A stretch of 64,000 nt of DNA from Paraburkholderia sp. CNPSo 3274 (GTDB lineage: Bacteria > Pseudomonadota > Gammaproteobacteria > Burkholderiales > Burkholderiaceae), in assembly GCF_024206475.1 (NCBI RefSeq), contig NZ_JAMBPR010000048.1, positions 1 through 64,000 on the forward strand, given 5' to 3'. Both the position numbers and the translations under genes were made by a program. A model generated the notes under the pieces. The model saw only the letters and a program-made list of their open reading frames with translations, made no database searches and was not told the DNA's origin. Of this stretch, positions 34,297 through 42,958 are shown one piece after another (position 1 is the stretch's first letter; the number at the start of each line of letters is the position of its first letter).

Positions 34297-35391
34297 CTAG
34301 CGCTTGATCGACTGTTGCCATTGCCTGAGAAATTCGAGGCGTTTGGCCTGGTCGAGATAGACGAGCAAGCCGGAACCGACCGGAATCGGCTTAAGCGAAT
34401 CTCCGAGCTGTTCGGTCAAGCCGGCCATCGAAGTCTCGCCGGTCACGTCGGCGCGGATCGAGAAGAGGTTCGCTTCGTTCGCGATCAACGTTTGACCGCG
34501 TTTCGAGAGCACGTAGTCGACCCACAAACGCGCTGCATTGGGGTTCTGGGCCTTCTTCGAAATGGTGAGCAGGCGGCTAACCACCTGCGTGTAATCCTTC
34601 GGGTAGACATAGCCGATGGTTGGATCTTTTTTGGCCTTGCTATACGCATAGGATCCCAAAATATTGTAGCCAAGCAAATTTTCGCCGGATGAGATTCGCT
34701 CCATCATGGCGCCGGTACTGGACTGCAGCTTCGGACCTGTCGCGCCGATTGCCCGCACGAGTGCCCACGTGACCTGAGGGTTCACGCGTGCATCCTGGGT
34801 CAGATAGTTGAAGCCGGTACCCGACTTCTCGATGTCATACGTGGTGACCTTGCCCTGGTAGCGTGCCGACTGGGTCTGTAACAGCTTGATCAGGTCGGCG
34901 CGCGTCTGCGGTACCTCGCCTGCCGGCATCAGGCGTTTGTTGTAGACGATCGCGAGGGGCTCGAAGGTCGTGCCCCAGGCCTGCTTCTGATATTGCGACC
35001 ACGCCGGCAGATGCGGGGTCTCGGGCGACTCGTAGGTCGCCATCAGACCGTCGTTGACGAGCTTGATCTGCAGGTCCATGGCCGAGCTCCAGAGCACGTC
35101 GGCGCTCGTGCTGTTCGCGGCGTTCTCGCTGATGAAGCGGTTGTAGAGCTCGGTGCTGTTCATGTCGTTGTATTCGATTTTCACGCCATACAGGCTTTCG
35201 AAATCCTTGATGAGGGGCTTCGCGATGGCGGCATCCGTCGCGGCGTAGATGATCAGTTTTCCTTCTTTTTTTGCGGCTTCCACCGAGGCTTGATAGTGGC
35301 TCGGGTATCCGGCAGGAACCTGCGCCCAGACCGGGCTGACGGTGAGTGCAAGAGCGAGCGTAGCGGCACAGCGTTTGGATGAAATCGGCAT
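34297..35391 (-). CDS. ABC transporter periplasmic solute-binding protein
   Basis: 364 residues. Signal peptide ending SPVWAQ, then EAAKKEGKLIIYAATDAAIA and VKIEYNDMNSTELYNRFISE, typical of the FbpA/AfuA/PotD-like SBP cluster. Start 35391 with GGAGGA upstream. It delivers the substrate to the fused permease and ATPase downstream. It is divergent from a two-component system that probably senses the substrate or the loaded binding protein. The conserved iron-binding tyrosine pair of FbpA is not obvious, so an organic ligand is likelier than free iron. Confidence 0.88.
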   Translation of the reverse strand: MPISSKRCAATLALALTVSPVWAQVPAGYPSHYQASVEAAKKEGKLIIYAATDAAIAKPLIKDFESLYGVKIEYNDMNSTELYNRFISENAANSTSADVLWSSAMDLQIKLVNDGLMATYESPETPHLPAWSQYQKQAWGTTFEPLAIVYNKRLMPAGEVPQTRADLIKLLQTQSARYQGKVTTYDIEKSGTGFNYLTQDARVNPQVTWALVRAIGATGPKLQSSTGAMMERISSGENLLGYNILGSYAYSKAKKDPTIGYVYPKDYTQVVSRLLTISKKAQNPNAARLWVDYVLSKRGQTLIANEANLFSIRADVTGETSMAGLTEQLGDSLKPIPVGSGLLVYLDQAKRLEFLRQWQQSIKR

Positions 35392-35442
35392 GTCTTCCTC
35401 CAGGTCAAGACGGGCTTTTATCTTGTGTTGGCGAATGGTAAG

Positions 35443-35467
35443 GTTTCGATGCTTTCTGTACGCTTTC
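35443..35467. promoter_or_regulatory. Direct repeats upstream of the two-component/ABC genes
   Basis: CTTTC at 35452-35456 and 35463-35467 repeats at 11 bases, with a related GTTTC at 35443, in the 139-base divergent region. Direct repeats at one helical turn are usual for OmpR-family response regulators, so it may be the binding site of the adjacent regulator. Confidence 0.35.
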
Positions 35468-35530
35468 ATCCATGGCGAAAACTGGAAGGAAAACGAATGA
35501 TTTCTCTCATGGATTTCCCTGGGGGCGGCG

Positions 35531-36214
35531 ATGCGTGTTTTGCTTGTTGAAGACAACCCGATCCTGTCCCGTTCACTGACCGATGCGCTCTCCAGCGCGC
35601 ATCTGACGGTCGACTGCATGCATGACGGCGAGTCCGCCGATCACGTGCTGCGCACCCAGGACTACGCACTCGTGATCCTCGACCTCGGGTTGCCCAAGCT
35701 CGACGGTCTGGAAGTGCTGCGCCGTCTGCGCGCGCGCCGCAACACGGTACCGGTGCTGATACTGACCGCGCACGGATCGGTGGAGGATCGCGTGAGGGGA
35801 CTCGACTTCGGCGCCGACGACTATCTGGCCAAGCCCTTCGAGCTGAGCGAACTGGAGGCACGTACGCGTGCGTTGATACGACGCAGCCAGGGGCAGGACT
35901 GTCTGCGCGTGGCCTGCGCAACACTCGTCTACGACGCCGCCGACCGCGGCTTCAGCCTCGAAGGCGAGCCGCTCCCTCTCACGCCGCGCGAGCGCGCGGT
36001 GCTCGAAGTGTTGATCCTGCGCAATGGCCGGGCAATCAACAAGGAGACGCTCTCGGAGAAGATCTTCGGCATTGACGAATCGGTGAATGCCGAGGCAATC
36101 GAAATCTATGTGCATCGGCTGAGAAAAAAGCTCGAAGGCAGTGCCGTGGCGATCGTGACGCTGCGCGGGCTCGGCTATCTGCTCGAAACGAGGCAGGCAT
36201 GCAGGCCCGTCTGA
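35531..36214 (+). CDS. OmpR-family response regulator (TctD/QseB-like)
   Basis: 227 residues. Receiver domain with acidic pair E7-D8, phosphoacceptor D51 (VILDLGLPKLDG) and K in DDYLAKPFE; C-terminal winged helix with PLPLTPRERAVLEVLILRNG and IYVHRLRKKLE. Partner of the histidine kinase whose gene overlaps its end by 16 bases. Divergent from the ABC importer, so it likely activates that operon when its substrate is present. Confidence 0.93.
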   Translation: MRVLLVEDNPILSRSLTDALSSAHLTVDCMHDGESADHVLRTQDYALVILDLGLPKLDGLEVLRRLRARRNTVPVLILTAHGSVEDRVRGLDFGADDYLAKPFELSELEARTRALIRRSQGQDCLRVACATLVYDAADRGFSLEGEPLPLTPRERAVLEVLILRNGRAINKETLSEKIFGIDESVNAEAIEIYVHRLRKKLEGSAVAIVTLRGLGYLLETRQACRPV

Positions 36215-37683
36215 GGGCACCCGATCTGCGTATGCGGATGTCGCTGTGGCTGCTGCTGCCGCTGCTTGGCCTGCTCGCGCTGGATGCGTGGCTCACCTAT
36301 CAGCGCGCAATGCAGTCGGCCCATGCCGCGTTCGACCGCACGCTCGAGTTTTCGCTGCGTTCGATCCGCGAGGGGGTGCACCTGCGCGAGGGGCGGGTCC
36401 ATGTCGATCTGCCTTATCTCGCGCTGGAGATGTTCGAATCCAGCAACGACAGCAAGATCTACTACCTGATTCGCGAAGAGGCGGGTCAGGACGCACGGCC
36501 TGTAACCGGCTACGCAGACTTGCCGCAGCCTGTGGGGCACCGTCTCGATCCTTTCGCTACACGCTTCTACGACACGATCTATCGGGGCGTGCCCTTGCGC
36601 ATGGCCTTACTGCGTTTGCCCATTCACGACGTGCCCGCCGCGCAGACGCGCATGGTCCAGATCATGGTTGGCGAAACCATCGAACCACGTCAGGCGCTGG
36701 CGCAGCAGATCCTGATCGGTTCGATGCTTCAGGAGGGGCTGCTGGTCGTGCTCGCGCTCGGCATCGTCTGGCTCGGCGTCGGGCGAGGCCTGCGTCCGCT
36801 CAACCGCCTTTCGGCAAAGGTCGCGGCGCGCAGCGAGGACGACGGCGCGCCACTGGCGGCTTCGGGCCTGCCACGCGAGGTCATGCCGCTTGTCGAGGCG
36901 ATCAATCAGTACATCTCGCGCTTGCGGCGCATGCAGGAATCGCGTCGGCGGTTTTTTGCCGATGCTGCGCATCAGCTGAAGACCCCGTTGGCGGTGATTC
37001 AGGCGGAAGCGGAACTGGCTCAGCGCGGCAACCTCGACGCCATCACCGGCCTGCATCTGCGGCGCCTGAACCGGGCGGTACGCCAGGCGGTGCGGGCGGT
37101 GCAGCAGTTGCTTTCGCTCTCGCGGCTCGATGCCGGCTGCGATCAGGCGGCGAAGCGGGCACCGATGCTGCTGCACAAAATCGCGCGCAGCGTTACGCTC
37201 GACTGGTCACCGGTGGCGCGATCACGCGGCATCGATCTCGGTTTCGACCAGCAGGACGCGGTCGAATTGGTGGGTCACGGGGACCTGTTGAAGGAGCTGA
37301 TCGGCAACCTGATCGACAATGCGATCCGTTATTCGGGCGACAGCGCGGTCATCACGGTGCGAGTGGGGCGGCGCCATACCTGCGCCGTGCTCGAGGTCAC
37401 CGACAACGGGCCGGGCATCGCCCGGCACGAGCGCGAAGTCGTGTTCGAACGCTTCTACCGCTGCGAATCGACGCAGAACGTAGAAGGCAACGGGCTGGGA
37501 CTCGCGATCGTCGCGGAGATCGCGCGCGTGCACGAGGCACGCGTTACACTCGACGAAGCCCCCGGCGGAGGTCTCGCAGTCAGTGTCGCGTTCCCGGCTA
37601 GAGCGCCAATTGCACCGGGCACGACCGCGAGCGCGACCACTGCCGCGCCCGCACAGCGGGCACCCAGGCAGGGAGTTTCATGA
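36199..37683 (+). CDS. Sensor histidine kinase (TctE-like)
   Basis: 494 residues. Two membrane helices near residues 14-33 and 175-195 flank a periplasmic sensor of about 140 residues of the TctE N-terminal type. Phospho-histidine in AHQLKTPLAV (about residue 258), N box NLIDNAIRYS, G boxes DNGPGI and GNGLGLAIV. The last 30 residues are a Pro/Ala/Thr-rich tail without clear role. It pairs with the response regulator just upstream, and the periplasmic sensor may read the ABC transporter's substrate. Confidence 0.92.
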   Translation: MQARLRAPDLRMRMSLWLLLPLLGLLALDAWLTYQRAMQSAHAAFDRTLEFSLRSIREGVHLREGRVHVDLPYLALEMFESSNDSKIYYLIREEAGQDARPVTGYADLPQPVGHRLDPFATRFYDTIYRGVPLRMALLRLPIHDVPAAQTRMVQIMVGETIEPRQALAQQILIGSMLQEGLLVVLALGIVWLGVGRGLRPLNRLSAKVAARSEDDGAPLAASGLPREVMPLVEAINQYISRLRRMQESRRRFFADAAHQLKTPLAVIQAEAELAQRGNLDAITGLHLRRLNRAVRQAVRAVQQLLSLSRLDAGCDQAAKRAPMLLHKIARSVTLDWSPVARSRGIDLGFDQQDAVELVGHGDLLKELIGNLIDNAIRYSGDSAVITVRVGRRHTCAVLEVTDNGPGIARHEREVVFERFYRCESTQNVEGNGLGLAIVAEIARVHEARVTLDEAPGGGLAVSVAFPARAPIAPGTTASATTAAPAQRAPRQGVS

Positions 37684-37892
37684 AACAGGCGATTCAACAT
37701 GGCGGCGCCTGCGCCAGTCGATATTTGCTGCTCCGCAAAAATGAGTGAGCGCGCTAACATTGCCGCGAACGGGTAATGAGCGTGATCTAATACCCGTGCA
37801 ACATTGCGAACAGCCTTGTCGCCGCAATTGCAGACGGCTTTGGTTAGAATCGGTTGTCAATTCGACTATTCATTTTCTTTTCGGAGGCGAGC

Positions 37893-39020
37893 GTGCCAGG
37901 TTTACTTCCCAATGTCGACCGCGAGGGACTCCTCGAATATTCAGTGGTTTACACCGACCGCTCGATCAATCACATGTCGCAGCTCTTTCAGGGCGTCATG
38001 CGAGATATCTCCAGCTCCCTGAAAAAAGTCTACAACGCGAAGTCGGTCGTTGTCGTCCCAGGCAGCGGGACCTTCGGCATGGAAGCCGTTGCTCGGCAGT
38101 TCGCGACGAACAAGAAGTGCCTCGTCATTCGCAACGGCTGGTTCAGTTTCCGCTGGTCGCAAATTTTCGACATGGGCAGCATTCCTTCTGAATCGATCGT
38201 GTTGAAGGCGCGTCCGGTCGAACAAGGCAGGCAGGCCGCCTATGCACCGCCGCCGATCGAAGAAGTCGTCGCGGCGATCAAGGAGAACAAGCCCGATCTG
38301 GTCTTTGCGCCGCATGTCGAAACCGCATCCGGAATGATGCTGCCCGATGCGTATTTGCGCGCGGTGTCCGACGCTGTACATGCTGTTGGCGGCATGTTCG
38401 TACTCGATTGCATCGCCTCCGGTACGGTCTGGGTCGACATGGAGGCCAGCGGCGTCGATATCCTGATCAGCGCACCGCAAAAGGGGTGGAGCGCGTCACC
38501 CTGCTGCGCGCTCGTCATGCTCAACCTGCTCGCCCGCGAAAGAATCGACGCAACGACCAGCACCAGCTTCGCCTGCGATCTTCGCAAGTGGCTGCAGATC
38601 ATGGAAGCCTACGAGAACGGTGGATTCGCTTACCACGCAACCATGCCTACGGACAGTCTCGCGACGCTGCGCGACGTGATCAAGGAAACCGGGGCATACG
38701 GCTTCGACAAGGTGATGGCGGAGCAACTCGAACTCGGCAAGCGCATTCGCTCGCTCCTGGTTAGCAAGGGTTTCAGAAGCGTCGCAGCCGAAGGTTTCGA
38801 GGCGCCGGGCGTCGTGGTCAGCTACTCGGACGACGACGGCATACGATCCGGCAAGAAGTTCGCCGATGCCGGCCTGCAGATCGCGGCCGGCGTTCCCCTG
38901 CAATGCGACGAGCCTGAAGACTTCAAGACCTTCCGCATTGGCTTGTTCGGCCTCGAAAAACTGCATGACATCGAAGGCGCGGTCGCAAGGTTCGCGAAGG
39001 CGTTGGACCGGATCCTTTAA
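37893..39020 (+). CDS. Class V PLP-dependent aminotransferase
   Basis: 375 residues from GTG 37893, which has a strong GGAGG at seven bases. Fold-type I motifs: VVVPGSGTFGMEAVARQF, the carboxyl/PLP region VETASGMMLPDAYLRAVSDA, DCIASG, and the PLP lysine in SAPQKGWS (about residue 196). The family groups with alanine-glyoxylate and serine-pyruvate aminotransferases. It lies 209 bases after the histidine kinase gene, in the same direction, and may use an amino-compound imported by the nearby ABC system; that is inference. The 209-base gap shows no gene. Confidence 0.85.
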   Translation: MPGLLPNVDREGLLEYSVVYTDRSINHMSQLFQGVMRDISSSLKKVYNAKSVVVVPGSGTFGMEAVARQFATNKKCLVIRNGWFSFRWSQIFDMGSIPSESIVLKARPVEQGRQAAYAPPPIEEVVAAIKENKPDLVFAPHVETASGMMLPDAYLRAVSDAVHAVGGMFVLDCIASGTVWVDMEASGVDILISAPQKGWSASPCCALVMLNLLARERIDATTSTSFACDLRKWLQIMEAYENGGFAYHATMPTDSLATLRDVIKETGAYGFDKVMAEQLELGKRIRSLLVSKGFRSVAAEGFEAPGVVVSYSDDDGIRSGKKFADAGLQIAAGVPLQCDEPEDFKTFRIGLFGLEKLHDIEGAVARFAKALDRIL

Positions 39021-39070
39021 CCCGCTTTTCCTCGAGGCGCACGACGCGCTTCCTTAGGTCATCGCGAAAC

Positions 39071-39099
39071 AAAACGAGTGCCCTTGCGGCGCTCGTTTT
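39071..39099. terminator. Bidirectional terminator between aminotransferase and galC
   Basis: AAAACGAGTGCC-CTTGC-GGCGCTCGTTTT forms a 12-bp stem with one wobble pair, flanked by A on one side and T on the other, so it can end transcripts from both convergent genes. Confidence 0.75.
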
Positions 39100-39147
39100 C
39101 GTTCTTGCTGCGGTGCGACTCGTGTAAAGCCATCGAACGTTGCCGAC

Positions 39148-39843
39148 TCAAGCGTCTGCCGGCGTGTCGACGTACCGCAGACCCTTTTCGGCAAGGCGCT
39201 CGCGCATGCCGTAATAGTCGAGGCCGAGCGTGCCGCCCGCGAGCACCGCGCGCGTTTTTTCTTCCTTGGCGAGGCGCGCCTGGGTCGCTTCCACGACCTT
39301 CGCAACCGTGGCGAACGGCACCACGACCACGCCGTCGTCGTCGGCCACGATGACGTCGCCCGGATGCACGATCTGCTGCGCGCACACCACCGGCACGTTC
39401 ACCGAACCGAGCGTTTCCTTCACCGTGCCTTGCGCTGAAACGGCCTTCGACCACACCGGGAAGTCCATCGCCTTCAGTGCGCGCACGTCGCGGCAACCCG
39501 CGTCGATGATGAGCCCGCGCACGCCGCGCGCCGCGAGCGAGGTGGCGAGCAGTTCGCCGAAGTAGCCATCTTCGCAGGGCGATGTGGGCGCGGCCACGAC
39601 TACGTCGCCTTCGCGACACTGCTCCACGGCCACGTGCAGCATCCAGTTGTCCGAGGGCGGCATGAGCACGGTCACGGCCGAGCCCGCAATCGCGGCGCCC
39701 GAATAAATCGGCCGCAGATACGTGGCGAGCAGGCCGAGGCGGCTTTGCGCCTCGTGCACGGTAGCCGTGCCGGCCTCCTTGAGGATGTCGATGTGGCGCG
39801 CGTCGGCGCGCGGAATCTGGGTAACGACGACACCGCGTTTCAT
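39148..39843 (-). CDS. galC: 4-carboxy-4-hydroxy-2-oxoadipate aldolase (HMG/CHA aldolase)
   Basis: 231 residues of the RraA-like/HMG aldolase family (ARHIDILKEAGTATVHEAQS, GLIIDAGCRDVRALKAMDFP, VHPGDVIVADDDGVVVVPFA). The GxxxDxxxxR-type motif with metal-binding aspartate is in IIDAGCRDVR. It splits 4-carboxy-4-hydroxy-2-oxoadipate into pyruvate and oxaloacetate, the last step of gallate or protocatechuate 4,5-cleavage (LigK/GalC/ProA). Start 39843 with GGGAG; it overlaps the galB stop by four bases (ATGA). Confidence 0.87.
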   Translation of the reverse strand: MKRGVVVTQIPRADARHIDILKEAGTATVHEAQSRLGLLATYLRPIYSGAAIAGSAVTVLMPPSDNWMLHVAVEQCREGDVVVAAPTSPCEDGYFGELLATSLAARGVRGLIIDAGCRDVRALKAMDFPVWSKAVSAQGTVKETLGSVNVPVVCAQQIVHPGDVIVADDDGVVVVPFATVAKVVEATQARLAKEEKTRAVLAGGTLGLDYYGMRERLAEKGLRYVDTPADA

Positions 39844-40571
39844 GACAGATCTCCCACCACTGCGGGCGTCAGGCGCATATAGCCTTCCGCGTATTGAATG
39901 TCGCGCTTCGCCGTAATGCCGATATTGCGCTTGGCCTGCACGCCGCGCTGTTGCGCGACACGCGTGTAGTACTCCCAAAGGTGTTCCTGGCCCGCCATGC
40001 ATTCAATGGCGCGGCGCTTCACGTCCCACACTTCGGTGATGTCGAGGAAGGTGTCCGGAATCCACTCGCACTGCTCGGTCTGGTGCGGTTCGAACGCGTA
40101 GACGGGCGGCGCGCCGACGATCTTCTGCCCCGGATTGTGGCCTTCGGCCTGGGCGATGATGCGCGCTTCCTGTGCCACGTGCATGGCGAGCGGATGATCG
40201 AAGTTGTACGGGTCTTTCTGCGAATGGCTCAGCACGAACGCGGGCTGCACGTCGCGATAGATATCGACGAGGCGCAGGAGCGCTTCATCGGAAACACGCA
40301 GCGGATAGTCGCCCAGATCGAAGAACTCGCATTCCGCGCCGAGAATCTCGGCGGCGGCGAGTGCCTCCTCGCGGCGCGCGGCTTTCACTTTCTCGATGGT
40401 CATGTCGGGGCCCTTGCGCCAGAGCTTCGCAGACTCGCCGCGCTCGCCAAACGAGAGGCACACCACCTTCACGCGATAGCCGTTCTTCTTGTGCAGGGCA
40501 ATCGCGCCGCCCGCGCGCCATACGAAATCCGCGCTGTGCGCGCTCACCACGAGCATCGATTTTTCAGTCAT
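39840..40571 (-). CDS. galB: 4-oxalomesaconate hydratase, PIG-L family (GalB)
   Basis: 243 residues of the PIG-L/LmbE family. The zinc motif, usually AHPDD, is AHSADFVWRAGG here as in the GalB subgroup, and the third ligand is in DHPLAMHV. GalB hydrates 4-oxalomesaconate to 4-carboxy-4-hydroxy-2-oxoadipate, the substrate of galC. Coupled to galC by an ATGA overlap. The ring-cleavage dioxygenase that supplies this pathway (ligAB) is about 18 kb away in the same window. Confidence 0.83.
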   Translation of the reverse strand: MTEKSMLVVSAHSADFVWRAGGAIALHKKNGYRVKVVCLSFGERGESAKLWRKGPDMTIEKVKAARREEALAAAEILGAECEFFDLGDYPLRVSDEALLRLVDIYRDVQPAFVLSHSQKDPYNFDHPLAMHVAQEARIIAQAEGHNPGQKIVGAPPVYAFEPHQTEQCEWIPDTFLDITEVWDVKRRAIECMAGQEHLWEYYTRVAQQRGVQAKRNIGITAKRDIQYAEGYMRLTPAVVGDLS

Positions 40572-40910
40572 TTCCGGTTCACCAGACGTCGATCATCACG
40601 AAGCCCCATTGTAGGTTTGGGCACGCCTCGCGAACCAACGAAAGGACTGCCGAATGGCATCGAATCTACTTATCGGCGCCGCATGGATTGCGCCTCGAAA
40701 ACGGGCCAGGCCGCGTCTCGCCCATGCGGCGGCAAACGCCGTGCGGCGCATTGGTTGCGCGCGCAACGTTGGACGAAGCAGTGCGCTCACACGGCGCACT
40801 CCAGTCTTGTGGCCCGAATTTTCCAACCTTTCGTTGCGCCCACAACGAATGCCCGAAGCTGAAATTGTTGCGTAAACGTTGAATACACCTATTGACAGTA
40901 ATATTTAAAT

Positions 40911-40930
40911 AACAAGCATTCTCATTTTCA
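40911..40930. promoter_or_regulatory. Fur-box-like sequence upstream of the TonB receptor remnant
   Basis: On the minus strand GAAAATGAGAATGCTTGTT matches the 19-bp Fur consensus at most A/T and GAGAAT positions. It lies in an AT-rich promoter area before the dead siderophore receptor. From 40572 to 41078 no gene is visible. Confidence 0.5.
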
Positions 40931-41078
40931 ATACAATCCGCATACTTTTCCGGGCCGCTCATAGGGCCAGCTCTGCGAGCCCTGTCTGACCGGCAAAGCA
41001 TAACCATTCGCCCGGAGCCTGAGCGCAGCACCAAGGCATCACGGAGCGACAGCGCTACCTTCGCTACGAACCCTTTTT

Positions 41079-41710
41079 ATGTCCGCATCCCGTTTGCACA
41101 CGCCTTTCAATTTGCCTTCGCGTCTCCCCGCTTCCCGCGTCACGATCCTCGCCGCCATCGCCGTTGCCTTCAGCCTGCCGACCGCAGCGTTCGCGCAAAC
41201 CGCCGAGGCGGCCACCGTGGCGAGCGGCGCCGCTGCGACCGGTAACGCCGGCAACGCCACGCTGCCCACCGTGAAAGTGCAGGCGTCCCAGGAAACGCTG
41301 CCGGGCGACCTGCAGCCGACCTTTGGCGGCGGCCACGTGGCGCGCGGCGGCGACTTCGGCGTGCTCGGTTCGCAGAAGAACATCGACGTGCCGTGTTGGC
41401 CGCATCGAAATACTGCGGACCCGTATGGGTCCAGCGCGCCGAAAGCGTGAGGCCCTGCACCCACGGCACGTCGTATTCGGCGCCCAGGTTGAGCAGGAAG
41501 CTCGGCACGCCGACCACCATGTCGATCAAGGCGTGGGACACGGTGGATCTGGGTGCGCGCTATGCGACGAACGTGTTCGGGCGCCCGACTACGTTCCGCG
41601 CCAATGTTTTTAACCTTGCCAACAAGGCGTACTGGTCGTCGACCAACGGCGGTTATCTGACGATGGGCGGGCCGCGTACCGTGTTGTTCTCGATGACGAC
41701 GGACTTCTGA
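41079..41710 (+). pseudogene. TonB-dependent siderophore receptor, deleted and partly inverted
   Basis: The 5-prime end is normal: signal peptide ending AAFAQ, TonB-box region LPTVKVQASQETLPGDLQPT and plug start GGDFGVLGSQKNIDVP, then sense is lost at about 41392. The 3-prime end is also normal from about 41525: KAWDTVDLGARYATNVFGRP, TTFRANVFNLANKAYWSS and the final strand LFSMTTDF. Between them the minus strand carries FLLNLGAEYDVPWVQGLTLS and WTHTGPQYFDAANT, the receptor segment that should directly precede KAWDT. About 500 or more central residues are missing. An intact terminator follows. Confidence 0.88.
41392..41525 (-). repeat. Inverted internal segment of the TonB receptor gene
   Basis: About 134 bases lie in reverse orientation inside the receptor remnant; read on the minus strand they encode VGVPSFLLNLGAEYDVPWVQ to FDAANT. 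In an intact receptor this block would stand immediately upstream of the plus-strand part starting at 41525. Confidence 0.8.
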
Positions 41711-41737
41711 CCGGCAAACGTCAGCGTAGCGACACGG

Positions 41738-41780
41738 ACAAAGGGCCTGGCGGTTCGTCTGCCAGGCCCCCTTTGTTTTT
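41738..41780 (+). terminator. Intrinsic terminator of the receptor gene
   Basis: CAAAGGG-CCTGGC pairs with GCCAGG-CC-CCCTTTG (two-base bulge) around a nine-base loop, followed by TTTTT. It ends the plus-strand receptor remnant and faces the convergent methyltransferase gene. Confidence 0.8.
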
Positions 41781-41809
41781 GGCGTAGGTGTGTGGGCGAT
41801 CGAGCTTCG

Positions 41810-42490
41810 TTATCCGCCCACCACCGTAATCGCAAACCCGTCCCAGCCTTTGCTGCCCACCGTCTGCACAGCCGTGGTCTCGAGCCGTTTGTCGTGACCA
41901 AGCATGTCGAAGTAGCGACGCAAGCCAACCACCTCGTCCTCGTGATGCGCGGGGTCGGCCACGCGCCCTTCGCGCACCACGTTATCGGCCACGATCACGG
42001 TACCGGGACGCGAAAGCTTCAGCACGCGTTCAAGGTAGTTCGGGTTATTGCTCTTGTCCGCGTCGATAAACACGAAGTCGAACGGCGGCACGTCTTGCGC
42101 GATGAGCGCATCGAGCGATTCAAGCGCGAGGCCCGTCATGACCGTCACCTTCGCATCGAGCCCCGCCCGCGCGATGTTCGCCCGCGCAACGGCCGCGTTT
42201 TCCGGGCTGAATTCAAGCGACACCATCGCGCCGTCGTCGGGCAGCGCGCGCCCGAGCCAGATCGCGCTATAGCCGCCCAGCGCGCCGATTTCGAGTATGC
42301 GCCGCGCGCCCTGAATGCGCGCGAGCAGATGCAGAAACTTGCCCTGATTCGGTGCCACGTTGATCGCGCGAAGGCCCGCCTTGGCGCTCGCCGCGAGCGC
42401 GCCGTCGAGCGCGCCGTCGAGCGCGTCATCGGGACCGATCAGCCGGTCGCAGAACCAGTCGTCCACTGCTTGCCACGTTTGCTCGTTCAT
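41810..42490 (-). CDS. SAM-dependent O-methyltransferase (caffeoyl-CoA OMT type)
   Basis: 226 residues of methyltransferase family 3. SAM motif LEIGALGGYSAIWLGRALP, acidic motif VSLEFSPENAAVARANI, and the metal/catalytic DADKSNNPNYLE. It transfers methyl groups to small catechol-like compounds; the bacterial substrate is not known. Start 42490 follows GGAG. It stands alone, divergent from the cellulose operon. Confidence 0.9.
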   Translation of the reverse strand: MNEQTWQAVDDWFCDRLIGPDDALDGALDGALAASAKAGLRAINVAPNQGKFLHLLARIQGARRILEIGALGGYSAIWLGRALPDDGAMVSLEFSPENAAVARANIARAGLDAKVTVMTGLALESLDALIAQDVPPFDFVFIDADKSNNPNYLERVLKLSRPGTVIVADNVVREGRVADPAHHEDEVVGLRRYFDMLGHDKRLETTAVQTVGSKGWDGFAITVVGG

Positions 42491-42904
42491 CACCCTGCTC
42501 CGCTTTTGGATCAAGCCGCCAAGATTACCGCACCCGCTCGCGGCACTGCACAAGCGCGAGATTGTTGCGCGCCTCAACGATACGGCATCCTGATTAATTG
42601 AATGAACCGGAAGGCTGACTTTCGGCACACCACCTCCGGCGCCCGCGTTGCGCAATCGCAACGCCGCCGCGCTTTGTTGCGTGCACAGGAATTGTCAAGC
42701 GCTCCAACCCGCCAGCCCAACCCACGCGCTCAACTGTCAAACCGGTCGCCAGGCCCCGCCAGCCCGTCATCTGCGCGCTTTACGCAACGGGCATAAACAC
42801 GTGCATTCATAGGGCGCGATCCTCGGCTCTCCGCTAAACTGCACCCACACTGACGCCGTTTCGAGATAACGCCTGGCAGCACCGCGCCGCCAGTATCCTT
42901 GGTC
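42491..42904. other. Intergenic stretch before the cellulose operon
   Basis: About 414 bases between the divergent methyltransferase and the bcs leader hairpin. No convincing gene is seen. It must hold the bcs promoter, but no clear sigma-70 or sigma-54 match was found. Confidence 0.5.
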
Positions 42905-42929
42905 GCTGTCTTTGCAAGATAAAGACAGC
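42905..42929 (+). promoter_or_regulatory. Leader hairpin or operator upstream of bcsB
   Basis: Perfect 9-bp arms GCTGTCTTT and AAAGACAGC flank GCAAGAT, ending 29 bases before the bcsB start codon. It could be an RNA hairpin in the leader or a DNA operator dyad. No T run follows, so it is not an ordinary terminator. Confidence 0.5.
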
Positions 42930-42958
42930 CACTGCGAAGAAAACAAAGGGCTGTTGCG

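Noticed and set aside
32424..35391. Naming the importer as a 2-aminoethylphosphonate or iron(III) system
   Set aside because: The fused permease argues against PhnSTUV, and the paired iron-binding tyrosines of FbpA are not evident; the substrate was left open.
37893..39020. Calling the aminotransferase PhnW
   Set aside because: The typical PhnW start and its phosphonate-binding segments are not seen; only class V membership is supported.
40750..40850. Imperfect inverted repeat (GCGCAACG...CGTTGCGC) that might be a MITE end
   Set aside because: The arms match poorly, there is no target-site duplication and no second copy in the window.
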